This document shows, piece after piece, positions 13,720 through 25,186 of a DNA stretch of 64,000 bases. The position numbers and the translations under genes were made by a program. The stretch is taken from contig PDUO01000031.1 of NCBI GenBank assembly GCA_003008705.1, positions 124,001 through 188,000 of the forward strand, read 5' to 3'. Every line of letters begins with the position of its first letter. The first letter of the stretch is position 1. Origin of the DNA: Pezicula radicicola. Its lineage: Eukaryota > Ascomycota > Leotiomycetes > Helotiales > Dermateaceae. Below the pieces are notes generated by a model, which saw only the letters and a list, made by a program, of their open reading frames with translations, was not told the DNA's origin and searched no databases.

Positions 13720-15437
13720 ATCCGTTCGGCGCTGACGTGCTCAACAGGAAGACCTAGTTGCAGGTACGTCGGTACAGTTCAAGAGGAAGATCTATTGTGA
13801 TTCTTACTTTTGGTTCGTTATCTTCAATTGTGATTTGTGCGTTGCCATCTTTGCCTCCAGCTTTTCCAAATTCCTCGCAGGTAGATACAAGGTATTGTAG
13901 CGTAGACCTGCATAGAAGTTCTGCGAGTTATAAGTCCGATTCTTGCGACGGCAAGACTGACTATGACTCGAGATAAAGATCGAGTTTAAGTCATCGATTC
14001 GGAAGTTATGTTGATAGTAGAAAGATGGTACCAGGACTACAGATGGTCATCCAGCGCGTCTCGGACTTTCTATCCACACGGCGAAAAGAAGTGTTCGGCG
14101 AAAGAGACAGCATCTCTGCCGTCATGAGCGAGGATAGGACCTGTAGCCATCCATCTTGATCGCTATGAAGCCTGAATCCCTGCAAGACCATCCCTTATCA
14201 TATTCTTGCCACTCCAACTACCTGAGCTGCTGAAAACATCTGAGCGACTCAAATCATCTTGGCGACTGAGGCTGCAGTCTTTCGGGGTGGAAACAGTCCA
14301 GGGTTTGGATGTGGTAGATATCGGTCGCCCATTGGTCATCGCTCTGCTCGATCTGTTTTGAAAGGTCAGTCAAAATAGAACTCCCATGTGATGATTGCAC
14401 ATCTCAAAGTAGAGAGTGAGCACCACCTCTTTGAGCGTATGCTTCCTGGCCTGAGAATTCTTACCTCAGAAAAGCAAAGAATGATAAGGCGTGCACTTCA
14501 GAGCACAGTTTTGGTGCGTGGAGTCCAGGGCTTACCAGTCCATATTGCTAGATGTACTTCGCGTAGGATGTAGTAGCTGACAGGAGACAGGCCGGTGATC
14601 CAAAGATGACCAGCCGATATAGCTTAGCAAGACAAGCTCTGGTAGATAACAAGTCGCAAGCAAATAATATCATGACGAGGTAACAGAGGGTGGCAAGGGT
14701 AGAAATGAGTACTTGTGGAGAGTGCGCTCTGGTGATATGAACAATTTCAGAATCAAGAGGTTACTTGGATGAGTGTGAAGAGACACTATACAAGCCGGGC
14801 GATATGGGAAGGAGGTGAGGCTGAAAGAGGTCCCAAAGGAGAAGCTAAAGAGTGGGTCACCTGCATGCTGCGTGCATGAAAGGTCACCAGTGTAGAAGCC
14901 TTTTAACACTCCATTTATCTTATTAGGAATATATGTAACAGGCTCGGCCTTAGTTGAGTATCACCATTCAAAATCTACTTTGATTGGAAGTTTCTCATTA
15001 AACTGAATATTGCTATGCCACCAACTTCACACAGGTGGTATTTCCAGATGATCATAACCTCCGAACATAAAGATCACCCACGCCAGTTTTCTCCCTACAA
15101 TATCTTAGGAACTCTTTGGCTCCTCATATTTTATGATAAGGTACAATGTTCTCGAACAGTTGTTCATCTTACATTTCATTAATGGCGAAATCAAGAAGTT
15201 GTCATTATTTCTCGCTTAGCCACGCCAATACCCTTGCATGTCTCTACGACTACGACATAGATAAATGAGCTTTAAAATAATACTGAGTGTATTTATGAAG
15301 ATATATCGTATCTTTAGAATAGTGTTTGGGTGTTTTGAATTGTTTGAAGGCTACAATCTTGGAGATTCTTTGAAGTGATTAGTTCGGGGGGCCAACCCAC
15401 TTCAAAATTATATGGGCGACTCGCACAAACATGACAT
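13720..15437. other. Gene-poor spacer
   Basis: I see no gene here. The only structure noted is an isolated copy of the 15.4-kb minisatellite unit at 14224-14270. Confidence 0.4.
14224..14270 (+). repeat. Solitary copy of the GCGACT minisatellite unit
   Basis: The segment reads GAGCTGCTGAAAACATCT, then GAGCGACTCAAATCATCTTG, then GCGACTGAGG. This is the same half-unit pattern as the tandem array at 15438-15700, about 1.2 kb away. Confidence 0.6.
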
Positions 15438-15700
15438 GAGCGACTGGAATCATTTGAGTAACTCTGCCCAAAATACTCTAAGCGACTGAAAACATGCTGG
15501 CAACTCAATTGGAAAATCTGCTGAGCGACCGAAATGATCTTGGCGACTGAAGTCAAAAAATATTCTGAGCTGCTGAAATCATCTAGGTAACCCAAACCAA
15601 AGTTTTCTCAGCGACTAAAATCATCTTGGTGACTCAAGTCAAAACCATGTGAGCGACTCAAATCATTTTGGCAACCAAAATCACCTGAATGGCTTAAGCT
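15438..15700 (+). repeat. Degenerate tandem repeat, period 42-44 bp
   Basis: About six diverged units follow one another, each opening with GCGACT (variants GCGACC, GCTGCT). Each unit divides into two roughly 21-bp halves. The first half resembles GCGACTCAAATCATCTTG; the second resembles GCGACTCAAGTCAAAACAT and ends in CTGA or similar. Units measured from GCGACT to the next GCGACT are 42, 43, 44, 42 and 42 bp. Because the length is not a constant multiple of three, coding use is unlikely. Related copies occur at 14224-14270 and 56665-56745. Confidence 0.75.
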
Positions 15701-18476
15701 GGTGTTATGGTGGACCCCTCAGACTTTCGTCGGGTGCCTGGCTTCCTTCTCTTGTCACATGCGGTTCTAAAGTGACATAGCCTAAGAAATTTGGGTGACT
15801 ACTTCCTTCTACTATGGGTCATAAGCTTACCATCTTCGTCTACTCATCTTCGCCCATCCATATTCGTCCACTATCATCATCCACTTGCCATTTTCCACCA
15901 ATCTCCAAGTCCTCTCAAAGAATGAATTAAGGTATGTAGACTCCTAGTGCCTTCTCACTACCACTAGCTAACACTAAATTAACTACGACAGTCTCCTCCA
16001 CAGTTTCCAATAGCCGATGATACCTAGCTCGCCCAACGAAGACCTATAAACTACCTGCGAGTCGTACACTTGGTATTTCCGATATGGACAACGAAGGTCT
16101 TGACTACCTGGGAACCACTTCTATGAAGAGTAAGCATACTGTTGGAACACTGTGGATTGCCTGCCTCTGATGGAGGAAGAGGTAGAGAAGTCATAATCAA
16201 CCTTGCCAAGATGAGGAGGAGGATGGGCCACTCCTTGATGTCGCTCTATCAGTCAATACGACTGCTGGGGGTCTCTTGAATTTGCAAGCGAAAGAAACTA
16301 TGATGTTGTCCTCTGGGACATTGCTGCCTACCTACAGATCTTGATTCCTCTGGGGGGATTAAACAGGCCTTCCAACCTCGAGGCATTAAAGACACACGGG
16401 TTCTCTTCTCAGAGGAAGAATCATCTTACTATTGTTCTTGTGCCTCTTCCTCGGTGTTCAAGAACTTTGAGCACACATTGTGGTGCAGGGTGTAAACACC
16501 GCATGGCACCTGACTCTTGCCGTGGAGACGGCATGAATGAAATTGATGCTCTGGATGATGATGGTAATGATGCTGCTGCTGGCGAGCAAGATATGTCTGA
16601 GGGTAAATTTATCGTCCTATTTGTGATTGGTATGTATAGATCCCAGTTGAGTTGAAGTCGATAAGGCTAACATAATACCAAGCTCTGCACATCAAGGCCC
16701 TCAAGCATCACAAGCGTCTCACTCGGCAAGCCCGAGATTCCGCTGCTAGGGAGACAAAGCGTACTATCGATGCCTGCTACAAATAATCTACATCAGCAAT
16801 GACCTGGATCCTATCTCCCACTATCTCTTCCACGTTAAGGCCAAAAAAGACATTGCTGAGAAGAACACGCCAAACAAGAAGCTATTTACAAGACCTACGG
16901 GTGTCTGCTACACATCATCTACATCAGCAGTCTAGCGTTTCTAGTCTTTTCTCAATCCCCGACCCCCTGGCAATCTTGCCAACCATTACACAAACAGCTC
17001 CACTTCTAAACATGAATGCATCCCGTGCTACGGCCGGAAAAGATCATTCTGCTATCATCATCCTTGCCTGGGATCTCTCAGCAAAAATGCACAACCCACG
17101 AATGTATGGTCAGATGCTCTTTCGTGTCACATCAAGCAAGCAAGTTCGGTACTGCAACAATGTATGCTAAAGTATCACGTATTTAGAAAGCTTATACACA
17201 ACGTCCAAATCACCGGTCGTCATATTTGTTTGGTTAGCAAACAGAAGGGAGGTTGTAGCAATACTGCGTAGCCTCGCAGACAACCAGTATCTCGTCAACA
17301 GCAACTTGCGTTCTTCCTTATAGCATGGTTAAGTGCTAAGAAAAGAAAGCTTAAAGTCTGGCGTAGTGTCATGAAAAGTCGCCATTTATTAATTTAGTCA
17401 ATATTAGAGACCCGATGGTAAGTCCAAGGCCAAAAGCATATTGACAACTGATTTGCTTTTATGCTAACTTTGATGGCTGGTAGCTTTCTTCTTTAATGTG
17501 GTCCAAATCTAACACTCACTTATCGCATCCATTAATTGCGACTTTTGGGGGTCATCCTACCTTCCAGAGGAATCTGATTCCGAATATTATAGATCACTCT
17601 GGCCAAGGCTGACAACTTGCTCGTTTTCTCTCAAGTCTCCAAGAAACTTACTTTTATAAGTTTGTCCAAGGTTCGTGCCCTTTCTCTTTGACCTTCTTTT
17701 TAGAAATTTATTCTGCATTCAGTTCAATGTAAGAACACGAATGTCGAAAAGAGGAAGTATATGCCAGTAATTTGAGAGATGACGACTGCGAGTTTGCTGA
17801 CAGCAATAATTTAAACCGCACATTGGCTGACAATTGTCTTTAGAAAGGACCGTTCTGCCTTCCAGAGCCTGGTGAACAGAGGCAGCAGCCCGGGTAGAAG
17901 ATCAAAACTCCTTGACTAAGAATTCGAGGTTCCTCTGCAGTTAACTTTCACTCGGCAATGACAGTGATTTGATATTCAGCTAGTTTGTCCTTTCTACTAG
18001 CGGGCCACGAATACCAACGGTTTGGTTGCTTCGGTGTTCAGACAATAGATTCTCCGGACCAGGCGAAGAACAGCCAGTATGTGACCCCAAACAGAATTTG
18101 ATCGTAGCATCGAGCGGTTTATTAGCCGCAACTGGTACCCCAAGGTTTCTTAATGAGTTATTTGGGGGATGGACATAGTTCTTTCATGGCGATTGGAGGT
18201 CCACAGAATAAGGTGTGACAGCATGCCATTAAATTACCAAGTTCTCTGTCATTTTCCCCCCAATCCTTTTAACCACCCACATCTCAAGCTCCTCCTGTCC
18301 TCTTATCTTCGTACATCGTCATTTCGCAATCAACGCAGGGTGTGACCACTCGAGTATGACGGAAATGGTGGGGAAAATATTCCCAAAATGCTACCAGGTT
18401 CAAACAGTGAACTTGTAGCCTACACATCATTTCGCAATATTATGTCTTCAAATTTTTATAGCTACTCTGGAGACAC
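15701..18476. other. Gene-poor region with one coding-like patch
   Basis: At 16480-16790 on the plus strand an acidic frame can be spliced to a basic helical segment (ALHIKALKHHKRLTRQARDS onward) by a GTAAAT...CCAAG intron starting about 16604. A similar frame overlaps downstream to about 16920. I recognise no domain; it may be a transposon or gene remnant. The rest holds nothing I can support. Confidence 0.3.
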
Positions 18477-18486
18477 AATATAAATA
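18477..18486 (+). promoter_or_regulatory. TATA-box-like element
   Basis: AATATAAATA lies about 35-40 bp upstream of an ATG at 18520 that opens the first unit of the duplicated segment. Spacing and sequence fit a TATA box, but the downstream frame is broken, so the promoter may be defunct. Confidence 0.35.
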
Positions 18487-18519
18487 CCTGGAAAGTTTTT
18501 GCTCTTTCGGCCCTACAAC

Positions 18520-18940
18520 ATGGCAGCAACACAAAAGCATCTTGGGGTACCCTCATCCAAGCTTCGTTCTGTTCTACTTGCTGAAGGACACACGGTACCT
18601 CCACTTATAGGCGAGAAATAGTTTAACCTAGATCCCGACATTTATCACGCTGAACGTGATTCCAAAGGCCAGGCTCTTATGTCGGATTCGAGAAGAATCT
18701 CATGTGAGAGGAACGAGAACGAATTGTTCGCAAAAGTCGGTAGTACTTCGTTCTTTTCTGCTTGCGGAAGGGCATATGGTACTGCTACCAATGGGAAAGA
18801 AATGGTCGAATATAGGCCTAAACATTCGAGGCATCATACGTGATTTCAAAGGCCCGTATGTCGGATCTGAGAAGACTCTTCTCAGAAGAACCTCATGTGG
18901 GAAAAAGACGGGAACGAATCGTTCGCAGGAGCCTTGGTAG
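18520..18940 (+). pseudogene. Tandem duplication (about 184 bp) of a coding-like unit
   Basis: Two adjacent diverged copies start at about 18562 and 18746, so the offset is 184 bp; it becomes 195 bp after an 11-bp insertion late in copy 2. Both encode similar peptides: LRSVLLAEGHTV with IGEK in copy 1, and LRSFLLAEGHMV with MGKKW in copy 2. Later matching segments are RDSKG and RDFKG. Copy 1, read from ATG 18520, meets an in-frame TAG at 18619-18621 exactly where copy 2 has TGG (18803-18805), a G-to-A change. Because 184 is not a multiple of three, the two copies lie in different frames. I do not recognise the peptide family. Conservation at the protein level suggests the unit was once coding. 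Confidence 0.5.
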
Positions 18941-21900
18941 CTCCAAACATTGCGCGTGGTCCTGGCAATTATCGAAAGGACCTAATATAATGTGCTATTG
19001 CAATTGCAAAGAAGTAAGCAACACTGGCTATCAAGGACGGTGGACGTCTTTTTTTTTTCTTTTCGGGAGTATGCCACTCTTCGGTTTTCTGCTGGGCAAT
19101 ATGTATAAGGGGGCAAGTATTGCATAAAAAGTCAAGAGCAAAACATAGATAGTATTTTTGATTTTGAAAGGGACAATCAAAAGCACATGCACATGTTAGA
19201 TATTCTGCTTACATCATGGGAGGAGGGATTATATTTCGAATAGAAAACAAAGCTTTTACGTACAAAGGCCCCAATAGAGATATATCTTGTGAGTTTTGCT
19301 GTCTAGTGCTCTCTTCTTGTTAGCCTGAGTACGTAACAAACAAATCACCAAAGGTGCCATCCATATCTGCACCGCCATAATTCCACGTTCTAGCACGCTT
19401 GTGAATTTCCTATACCCTGAGCTACGTATTATAGACACCAGGACCAGATACACCGCCAGACCAGGGAGCTTAAAAGCAACTCCAATATCCCGCCATGCTA
19501 ATTTATCCACTATGCTGTTGCTGATATAATAGCAGGAGTCAAGTTGTAACAGAGAGTGAGGCCAGATAGTGACTGGTAGATTTTCCACATATGAACTCCA
19601 TCTCCTTGGAATCGTTTGCTCGCCATGGAAGAAGATAGTCATACTAAGCGGGATGAATTTCGAAAACAAATCTGTAGATTAAGTAGTAGAGTTAAGTTTA
19701 GGTAAAGAGTTGCCGCATTGATGTAGACAGATATAGTAGCAAAAGATCGGAGTTGCGTCCTTACATTAATGAGCATTATTTTGGTGCCGCTACATTCAAC
19801 ATTAAAGAATCTACTGTGTATACAACGGATATTGGAGGCATTGAACACCCTTCAACACATCACAGAGTATTTTCTGCTGGGCCCTAAGAGGGGAAGGCCA
19901 TTATAACTATATAGTTGGGGTGATCTCAAACTAGGATAATCGGCACTTCGTTGTTGAAGGACCTCGGAAGAATCTTGGATGGAAGGAGTCTGACCAGCGA
20001 AGAGGTTGGTAATGTGCAAAAGGATAGAACAAATGATTCAGGATTCCCTGCCTAGGATGACTCTTTCCATTGCGACACAGGTAGTGTGGAATGTTGCGAA
20101 GAATGCTCAGGGGCTTACACGAGTTTTAGCCGACTTGTAAGGATAAATATGTTTGAGGCTTTGTTGTTTTTGAAGTATGAATTTTAAGCTGCAGTGAAAT
20201 TTTCTAGTACTAGGTCCCTTGTGGATGTACTGTAGTAGTTGTGTCCGGGTAAGTGATCTGTAGCCGAAAATAAATAAGGACACACCACCACACTAGTGAT
20301 GACAAGCAACTTCCTTTACATTCATGGCAAGAACTGCGCCTTAATACACCCTCGGCAACAAACAATGCATACAGCAGAGAAGACTTATGCCGTCAGCTTC
20401 GAATTGCAACTTCCCCTGCGGGTCTACATTGCGAAACGTCAATCAAACTTCAACTCTGGATCTGTCTGTGGGTTTCTTAAGGACGACACACTGTTCATTT
20501 GTCAAATTTGCGCACACACTGAGGAGAATGGAATACCTTATAGAGGCATGATTACACCTCGCCGAAAATAGGTTCACACATGATTGCTTTGGCTGCCGAA
20601 GATGGAGGAAATCTTGAACCGCGGAGAATGGTAGAAATAAGGGCCTGCAGGGTAAATTGGAAGAGATATATCCCTACAACTCAACGAGTACTGACTCTAC
20701 TCCAGCTCTTGGACAATACCATCGACAAAACTGTACCTAGCGAGCCATCTCATACGGCGAGATCGAAAGAACGAACATTGGATCTCCAAGGAACCGAGTC
20801 TTGATGGTAGGAAGAGGAGAATTGCGTGGCATTTCAGCCGGTTGAAACACTACGCACTTGCACACAACCCGCGAACTATACAACTCTTCTCAGAATAGCT
20901 ATGGCCGCCATCACAATATTGAAAGTATTTGGTATTGGGAGCTAGTGGAGATCAGCGATTTACGTACAGTCTAAGCGGCTTCGCTCTGAATGAATGGAGT
21001 ATGGAGATCCCTTTACACCTTTGCACAGCGCTTACTAGTGTTTCTTTTTTTTTTCATCACGGACAGCATAGGGTGGTGTTGATATATTGGGAACGCTGAT
21101 TACTAGGATTGCGTACAACCTAGGAGATGATGCAACATCAACAAGAGCGCAGTGCTGCCGCTGCAGTTGTTGGCTGCTGAAAAGCAAGCGCTTGATCGAA
21201 GACTCCATGGAAGTGCGATCCGGTCGTTACATCTAGTCTTTGAATACGAAGGGGTGGCTTTTATGTCTACCCAATTCGATCCTCAAGAATTCGAGCCCAA
21301 CAGCGGTGAAGCTATATTATAGCTAGCTGAACACTACTCCCCAAAGACGCTAATAAATACTTGTTTGGAACTGTCCGTTACCTAATCCGGGATTTAAGAT
21401 GCAAAATTCTTCTGCATTGTTGGCAGTGGGCCTGTTGTTGTCCAAGAATACACGACAATTGTTTAATTCATGAAACAACCAGCCTTCATGAATCAAGAAC
21501 ATGGATATGGGATTCTCTTCAACGCTGTCATTTCAATATGGATTTGGACCTGTTGCTGAATAGAGGACTTGGGACCGTCGTTTCCCTCGTGACGGCGGCG
21601 TGTTCAGTTCTTTCAAGTCTTGCCTTCATTAGGACTATAACGACAAGACCGTCAATGAATGGCGACAACTCTATCGCCGACGAGGAATTTAGTGTTGGGG
21701 TCCGTACCAAGACCACTCGTGGAAGTGCCATCTTTATTGATTCCTTGCGATATCATGCTAGTAGTGAGCATTTCTCCCTTGGTGGAGAGGGTCACCTATT
21801 CATACCTGTTATTGCATCCATGCACCCAATAGCCCCAACCAAAGCAGCAAAAAGTAAATCCATCTGTATAGGCCACAGATGCGCGAGATACCGAATTAGA

Positions 21901-22231
21901 GAATTCTTGATGTTGAGATAAAGAATTAACGAGGCGCTCGCCAACCCCCTGCAGATGATCCCGATCAGGCCAAAATTGAAGGTCCTAGATACCGGTGTCT
22001 ATGCTGGACAAGCAGTTGAGAAACCTTGCTGAATTCACGCAAACGGCAAGTACAAACATCAAGAGGCGCTCCTCTGTACGAAGCAATGGGTTGCAGTTGA
22101 TTAATTCATCTGGGGCTAGTACTATTTTATAGAAAACTTTGTCTTGGGGGAGGGGGAGGGTGTATGTGGGACAATTGTAGTGATGTCAAGACGTATGTTT
22201 GGAATAGAAAATACATATATACAACGACTGC
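18941..22231. other. Gene-poor region with weak open frames
   Basis: A minus-strand frame at 19256-19669 (137 codons) contains one hydrophobic stretch (GLAVYLVLVSII). A plus-strand frame at 21361-21921 (186 codons) contains a hydrophobic stretch (LGTVVSLVTAACSVLSSLAF) followed by Ser/Thr-rich sequence. Neither shows a known motif or convincing splice partners, so I do not call them genes. Confidence 0.3.
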
Positions 22232-22720
22232 CTACTTGCTAACATCAAAGTCCTTCCGGCCATCAAGCGCCTTTTTGATCTTATTCATGTATCCTGCCAT
22301 GCCTCCTAAATACAGCAATGATTCTCTGATCTTACTAGGTATGTTCGCACCCATGTACCATGAATTTGCCAACGGAAAAAGTGACGCTTTAGCGGAATAA
22401 TGCACTTTATTTTTTGAAGTGTTCACCGCTTCGTCTTGTGCCTCGATGATCTCATATCCTTCACCACTCATCTTCTTGACTGCGGTTATCATTCAGTCAA
22501 TCTGATTTTCAATAAATGGTGGACCATTTGCAAGTGAAGTGGGAGCCTAAGGTCCATAAACCATAAACATGCTGGGCATGCCTGCGATCATCATACCCAG
22601 ATATGTGGCAGTCCCTTCTTTCCATTTTCCCTTGAGTTCAACACCATACTTGTCCTGGATCTTCAGGTCCATCAAGCTTCCACTCTCGAAGTTAACGTAT
22701 TGCTATTGTCAACACTGAGT
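22232..22720 (-). pseudogene. Baeyer-Villiger monooxygenase C-terminal fragment
   Basis: The minus strand reads as the C-terminal third of a flavin-dependent Baeyer-Villiger monooxygenase. In order it shows FESGSLMDLKI, KWKEGTATYLGMM, AGMPSMFMVYGP, LANGPPFIENQID and SWYMGANIPSKIRESLLYLG, all in the family's usual arrangement. Two stops interrupt it: TAG at 22547-22549, where the family has Gln after YGP, and TGA at 22493-22495, where the family usually has Trp before the KKM helix. Both are single C-to-T or G-to-A transitions from the expected codon, the type produced by repeat-induced point mutation or cytosine deamination. The FAD- and NADPH-binding N-terminal two thirds are absent; a MITE lies just beyond the break. 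Confidence 0.75.
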
Positions 22721-22798
22721 GACATTCAAAGAGCCGAGTTGTGAAGACATTGTAATTGTATGGACTTAATCAGAAAAGGAAGTCGACAGCAAGCGAGC

Positions 22799-23017
22799 TA
22801 TCCCTTTGTCCGTCTGCTGCCACAAGCTCAGACTAATAGGACATTCACCAAGCTAGGTTCGCCCCACTACTGCGAAAACCTTATAAAATGTAGAGTCAAT
22901 TCATCAGGTATTTATACACAAATTAGTTCTGCTGGTTTGAGCTCTAAGACCACCCACTCGCTTGATTAACGGGGTCCGGATCCCTGAGTAAAGTGGCAGC
23001 AGGCGGACAAAGGGATA
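22799..23017. mobile_element. Non-autonomous TA-flanked MITE (Tc1/mariner type)
   Basis: Positions 22801-23015 (215 bp) are bounded by terminal inverted repeats that begin TCCCTTTGTCCG, continue to CTGCTGCCAC, and match over about 23 bp with one mismatch. TA dinucleotides flank both ends (22799-22800 and 23016-23017), as expected for a TA target-site duplication. The interior has no transposase frame. Short length, TIRs and TA duplication fit a Stowaway-like MITE. No second copy with these TIRs was noticed in the window. Confidence 0.75.
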
Positions 23018-23689
23018 CTTGCCAATCTCGCATGTTGTTATATCCGTCTTCCGGGCTGCTGTCAGTTGCCAAATGGAACAAATTTTAGTTTTTGTCACTC
23101 TCGTTGTGTCTTGTGTTACGATTTAATTGTTGGTTCTTAGCTCAGCGGATGTGCGGAATTCCACCAATTCCCTGCTAACGTCAGACAGTATTAAGCGAGG
23201 CATATATACACGCCTCTATGCTTGGTTTTTTACTACTATAGACTAAATACAGACAAAACCTAGACTAGAAATTAAGTAATTGACTAATTTATGCATTTAG
23301 TATTGCCTATTCCAAAATATGTCGAACCTGTTAGGAGTCCTATTACAAAGTACATCCTCAACCTCCACTACGGGGTAATAATTGTACCGAATCTAAGATG
23401 AGAATACCGTACTTCCGCCGAGCTGTAACTACCACGATCCTATGTTCTGCCTCCCCCGAACTGTAATTCTGCAGTCAAAGAATCAGCTCTTGGTATTGTA
23501 ACTTTCCAAATCCGATGTCAACTCCCCAACTCCGTTTGTCCGAGAAGCACCGAGATTCGTACTTTTGAATACAAAGTAGTCTCACTAAGCTCAGCACTAT
23601 AAGATGTGGCTTTTTACTATGCATCAATTGTGTCAACTACCCTCTTTCATAGCATATTATATCTCAAGCTTTCTAAAACAATTCCTATC
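23018..23689. other. Upstream region of the hydrolase gene
   Basis: No gene is seen. About 23220-23300 is AT-rich. A TATATA run at about 23210 is too far upstream to be assigned as the core promoter with confidence. Confidence 0.35.
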
Positions 23690-24652
23690 ATGTCTCTCCA
23701 CTATGATCCTGAATTTCTCCAACATATTACCATACCACTGAGCGCAATCAAAGCCAAGAGGCCTGCAGTTCATGATGTCAAGACACGACGGCTTGAGTCT
23801 GAAGCATTCATGGCCTCCATAAACGAGAATTTTCCACTAGCAGAAAACTTCGAGAACGTCGAACAAACTATCTACTATACAGAAGCCAATGATGGTTACT
23901 CAGTTCCAATTTATCACTTCCACAAGAAGGAGCCTGCCACACAAGCTCCAGCACTTGTTCACTTTCACGGAGGCGGTTACATTAGTATGAGTGTTCTATC
24001 ATGCAAATGGATGTACACGAATATGGTTGCTCAGTCTAGGGTACAAATCTTTGCTGTCGATTACCGCCTTGCTCCCGAAAACAAATTCCCCATTCCTCTG
24101 GAAGATTGTTATGCTGGCCTCATTTGGGTGAAAGCTAATGTCGAAAAGTTTGGAATTGATCCTACTCGTATTGCGATTATGGGAGAAAGTGCCGGTGGTG
24201 GCCTCGCAGCCGGAGTAGCATTGCTCGCAAGAGATCATCATTTGTCTCCACCCATTTCGAAACAAATCCTCATTTACCCTATGCTGGATGATCGGAATAA
24301 TATTTCAGATTCTCCATTGGAACCTTTCACTATTTGGAAATCAGCTGATAACGTAACTGGGTGGACCGCATATATTGGAGACGCGGCTGGAAAAGCTGGT
24401 GTATCTCCATATGCCGCGCCTGCTCGGGTTGAGAGCGTTGTTGGTTTACCCCCTCTCTATATGGATGTAGGGGGGTTGGACATCTTTTGCAAGGAGAATA
24501 TTGAATATGCTGCTAGATTTGTGGCGGCCAATATCACTACGGAATTTCATTTGTATCCTGGGTTGCCACATGGATTTGAAGGTGTTGCACCTAGAAGTAT
24601 GGCTACTACAAATGTATTTACACGCCGAATCAAGGCTATCATGGCTCTCTGA
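23690..24652 (+). CDS. Alpha/beta hydrolase fold-3 (HSL-family) esterase/lipase
   Basis: This intronless gene encodes 320 residues from ATG 23690; a frame extension to 23606 starts only at GTG. It belongs to the hormone-sensitive-lipase-like alpha/beta hydrolases, which cleave short-chain esters or lactones, usually in the cytosol. Seen in order: oxyanion loop HGGG at 93-96, DYRLAPE at 124-130, nucleophile GESAG at 165-169 (Ser167), acid Asp264 in the GGLD segment and His294 in LPHGFE. The full set of catalytic residues and the usual family length argue for a functional enzyme. No signal peptide is evident. It lies on the opposite strand from the P450 gene downstream and converges with it. 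The substrate cannot be inferred. Confidence 0.92.
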   Translation: MSLHYDPEFLQHITIPLSAIKAKRPAVHDVKTRRLESEAFMASINENFPLAENFENVEQTIYYTEANDGYSVPIYHFHKKEPATQAPALVHFHGGGYISMSVLSCKWMYTNMVAQSRVQIFAVDYRLAPENKFPIPLEDCYAGLIWVKANVEKFGIDPTRIAIMGESAGGGLAAGVALLARDHHLSPPISKQILIYPMLDDRNNISDSPLEPFTIWKSADNVTGWTAYIGDAAGKAGVSPYAAPARVESVVGLPPLYMDVGGLDIFCKENIEYAARFVAANITTEFHLYPGLPHGFEGVAPRSMATTNVFTRRIKAIMAL

Positions 24653-25186
24653 CGGATATTCTCTGTTTGTTATTTCTTGCTGGTAGATGCCTAAAAGATA
24701 TTTAAACAATTCTTGACTCCCGCCATGAGTTTAATTATCGTGGACATAATTGAAATACCATTTGATTCAAAATTCTTTTAGCAGTTGAAGGATAGTGCAT
24801 TATATTTCGCATTGAGTCGCTAGAATCGGGTACTTCGAAACCATTTATGTGTAAACTTCGATCAGTTGGCTTCAATAGCATGATTGTATGAGGCAGTGCC
24901 ATTGGCACCGAAATGCTAGTCTGATGGATCCATGGTCTTATGCATGTTCTGAGAGGTATACAAACGCTAGCTAAGACTCTAGATCCGGACCTGAGGAGCA
25001 AAATTCATCTCCAGAGTGGCATCTAACTGCGAAAATTTTCAGAGCTACAAATCGCCATATGCCCGAGAATTATCAAAGACAGAGACGCTTCAATGGTGGC
25101 GATATGAATTACTATATTCCTTAAAGCGGAATCACTAGCTGAGGCTAGACGCTACAAGGGGCTTCTCCGCCAAGAACTTCCGTCGC

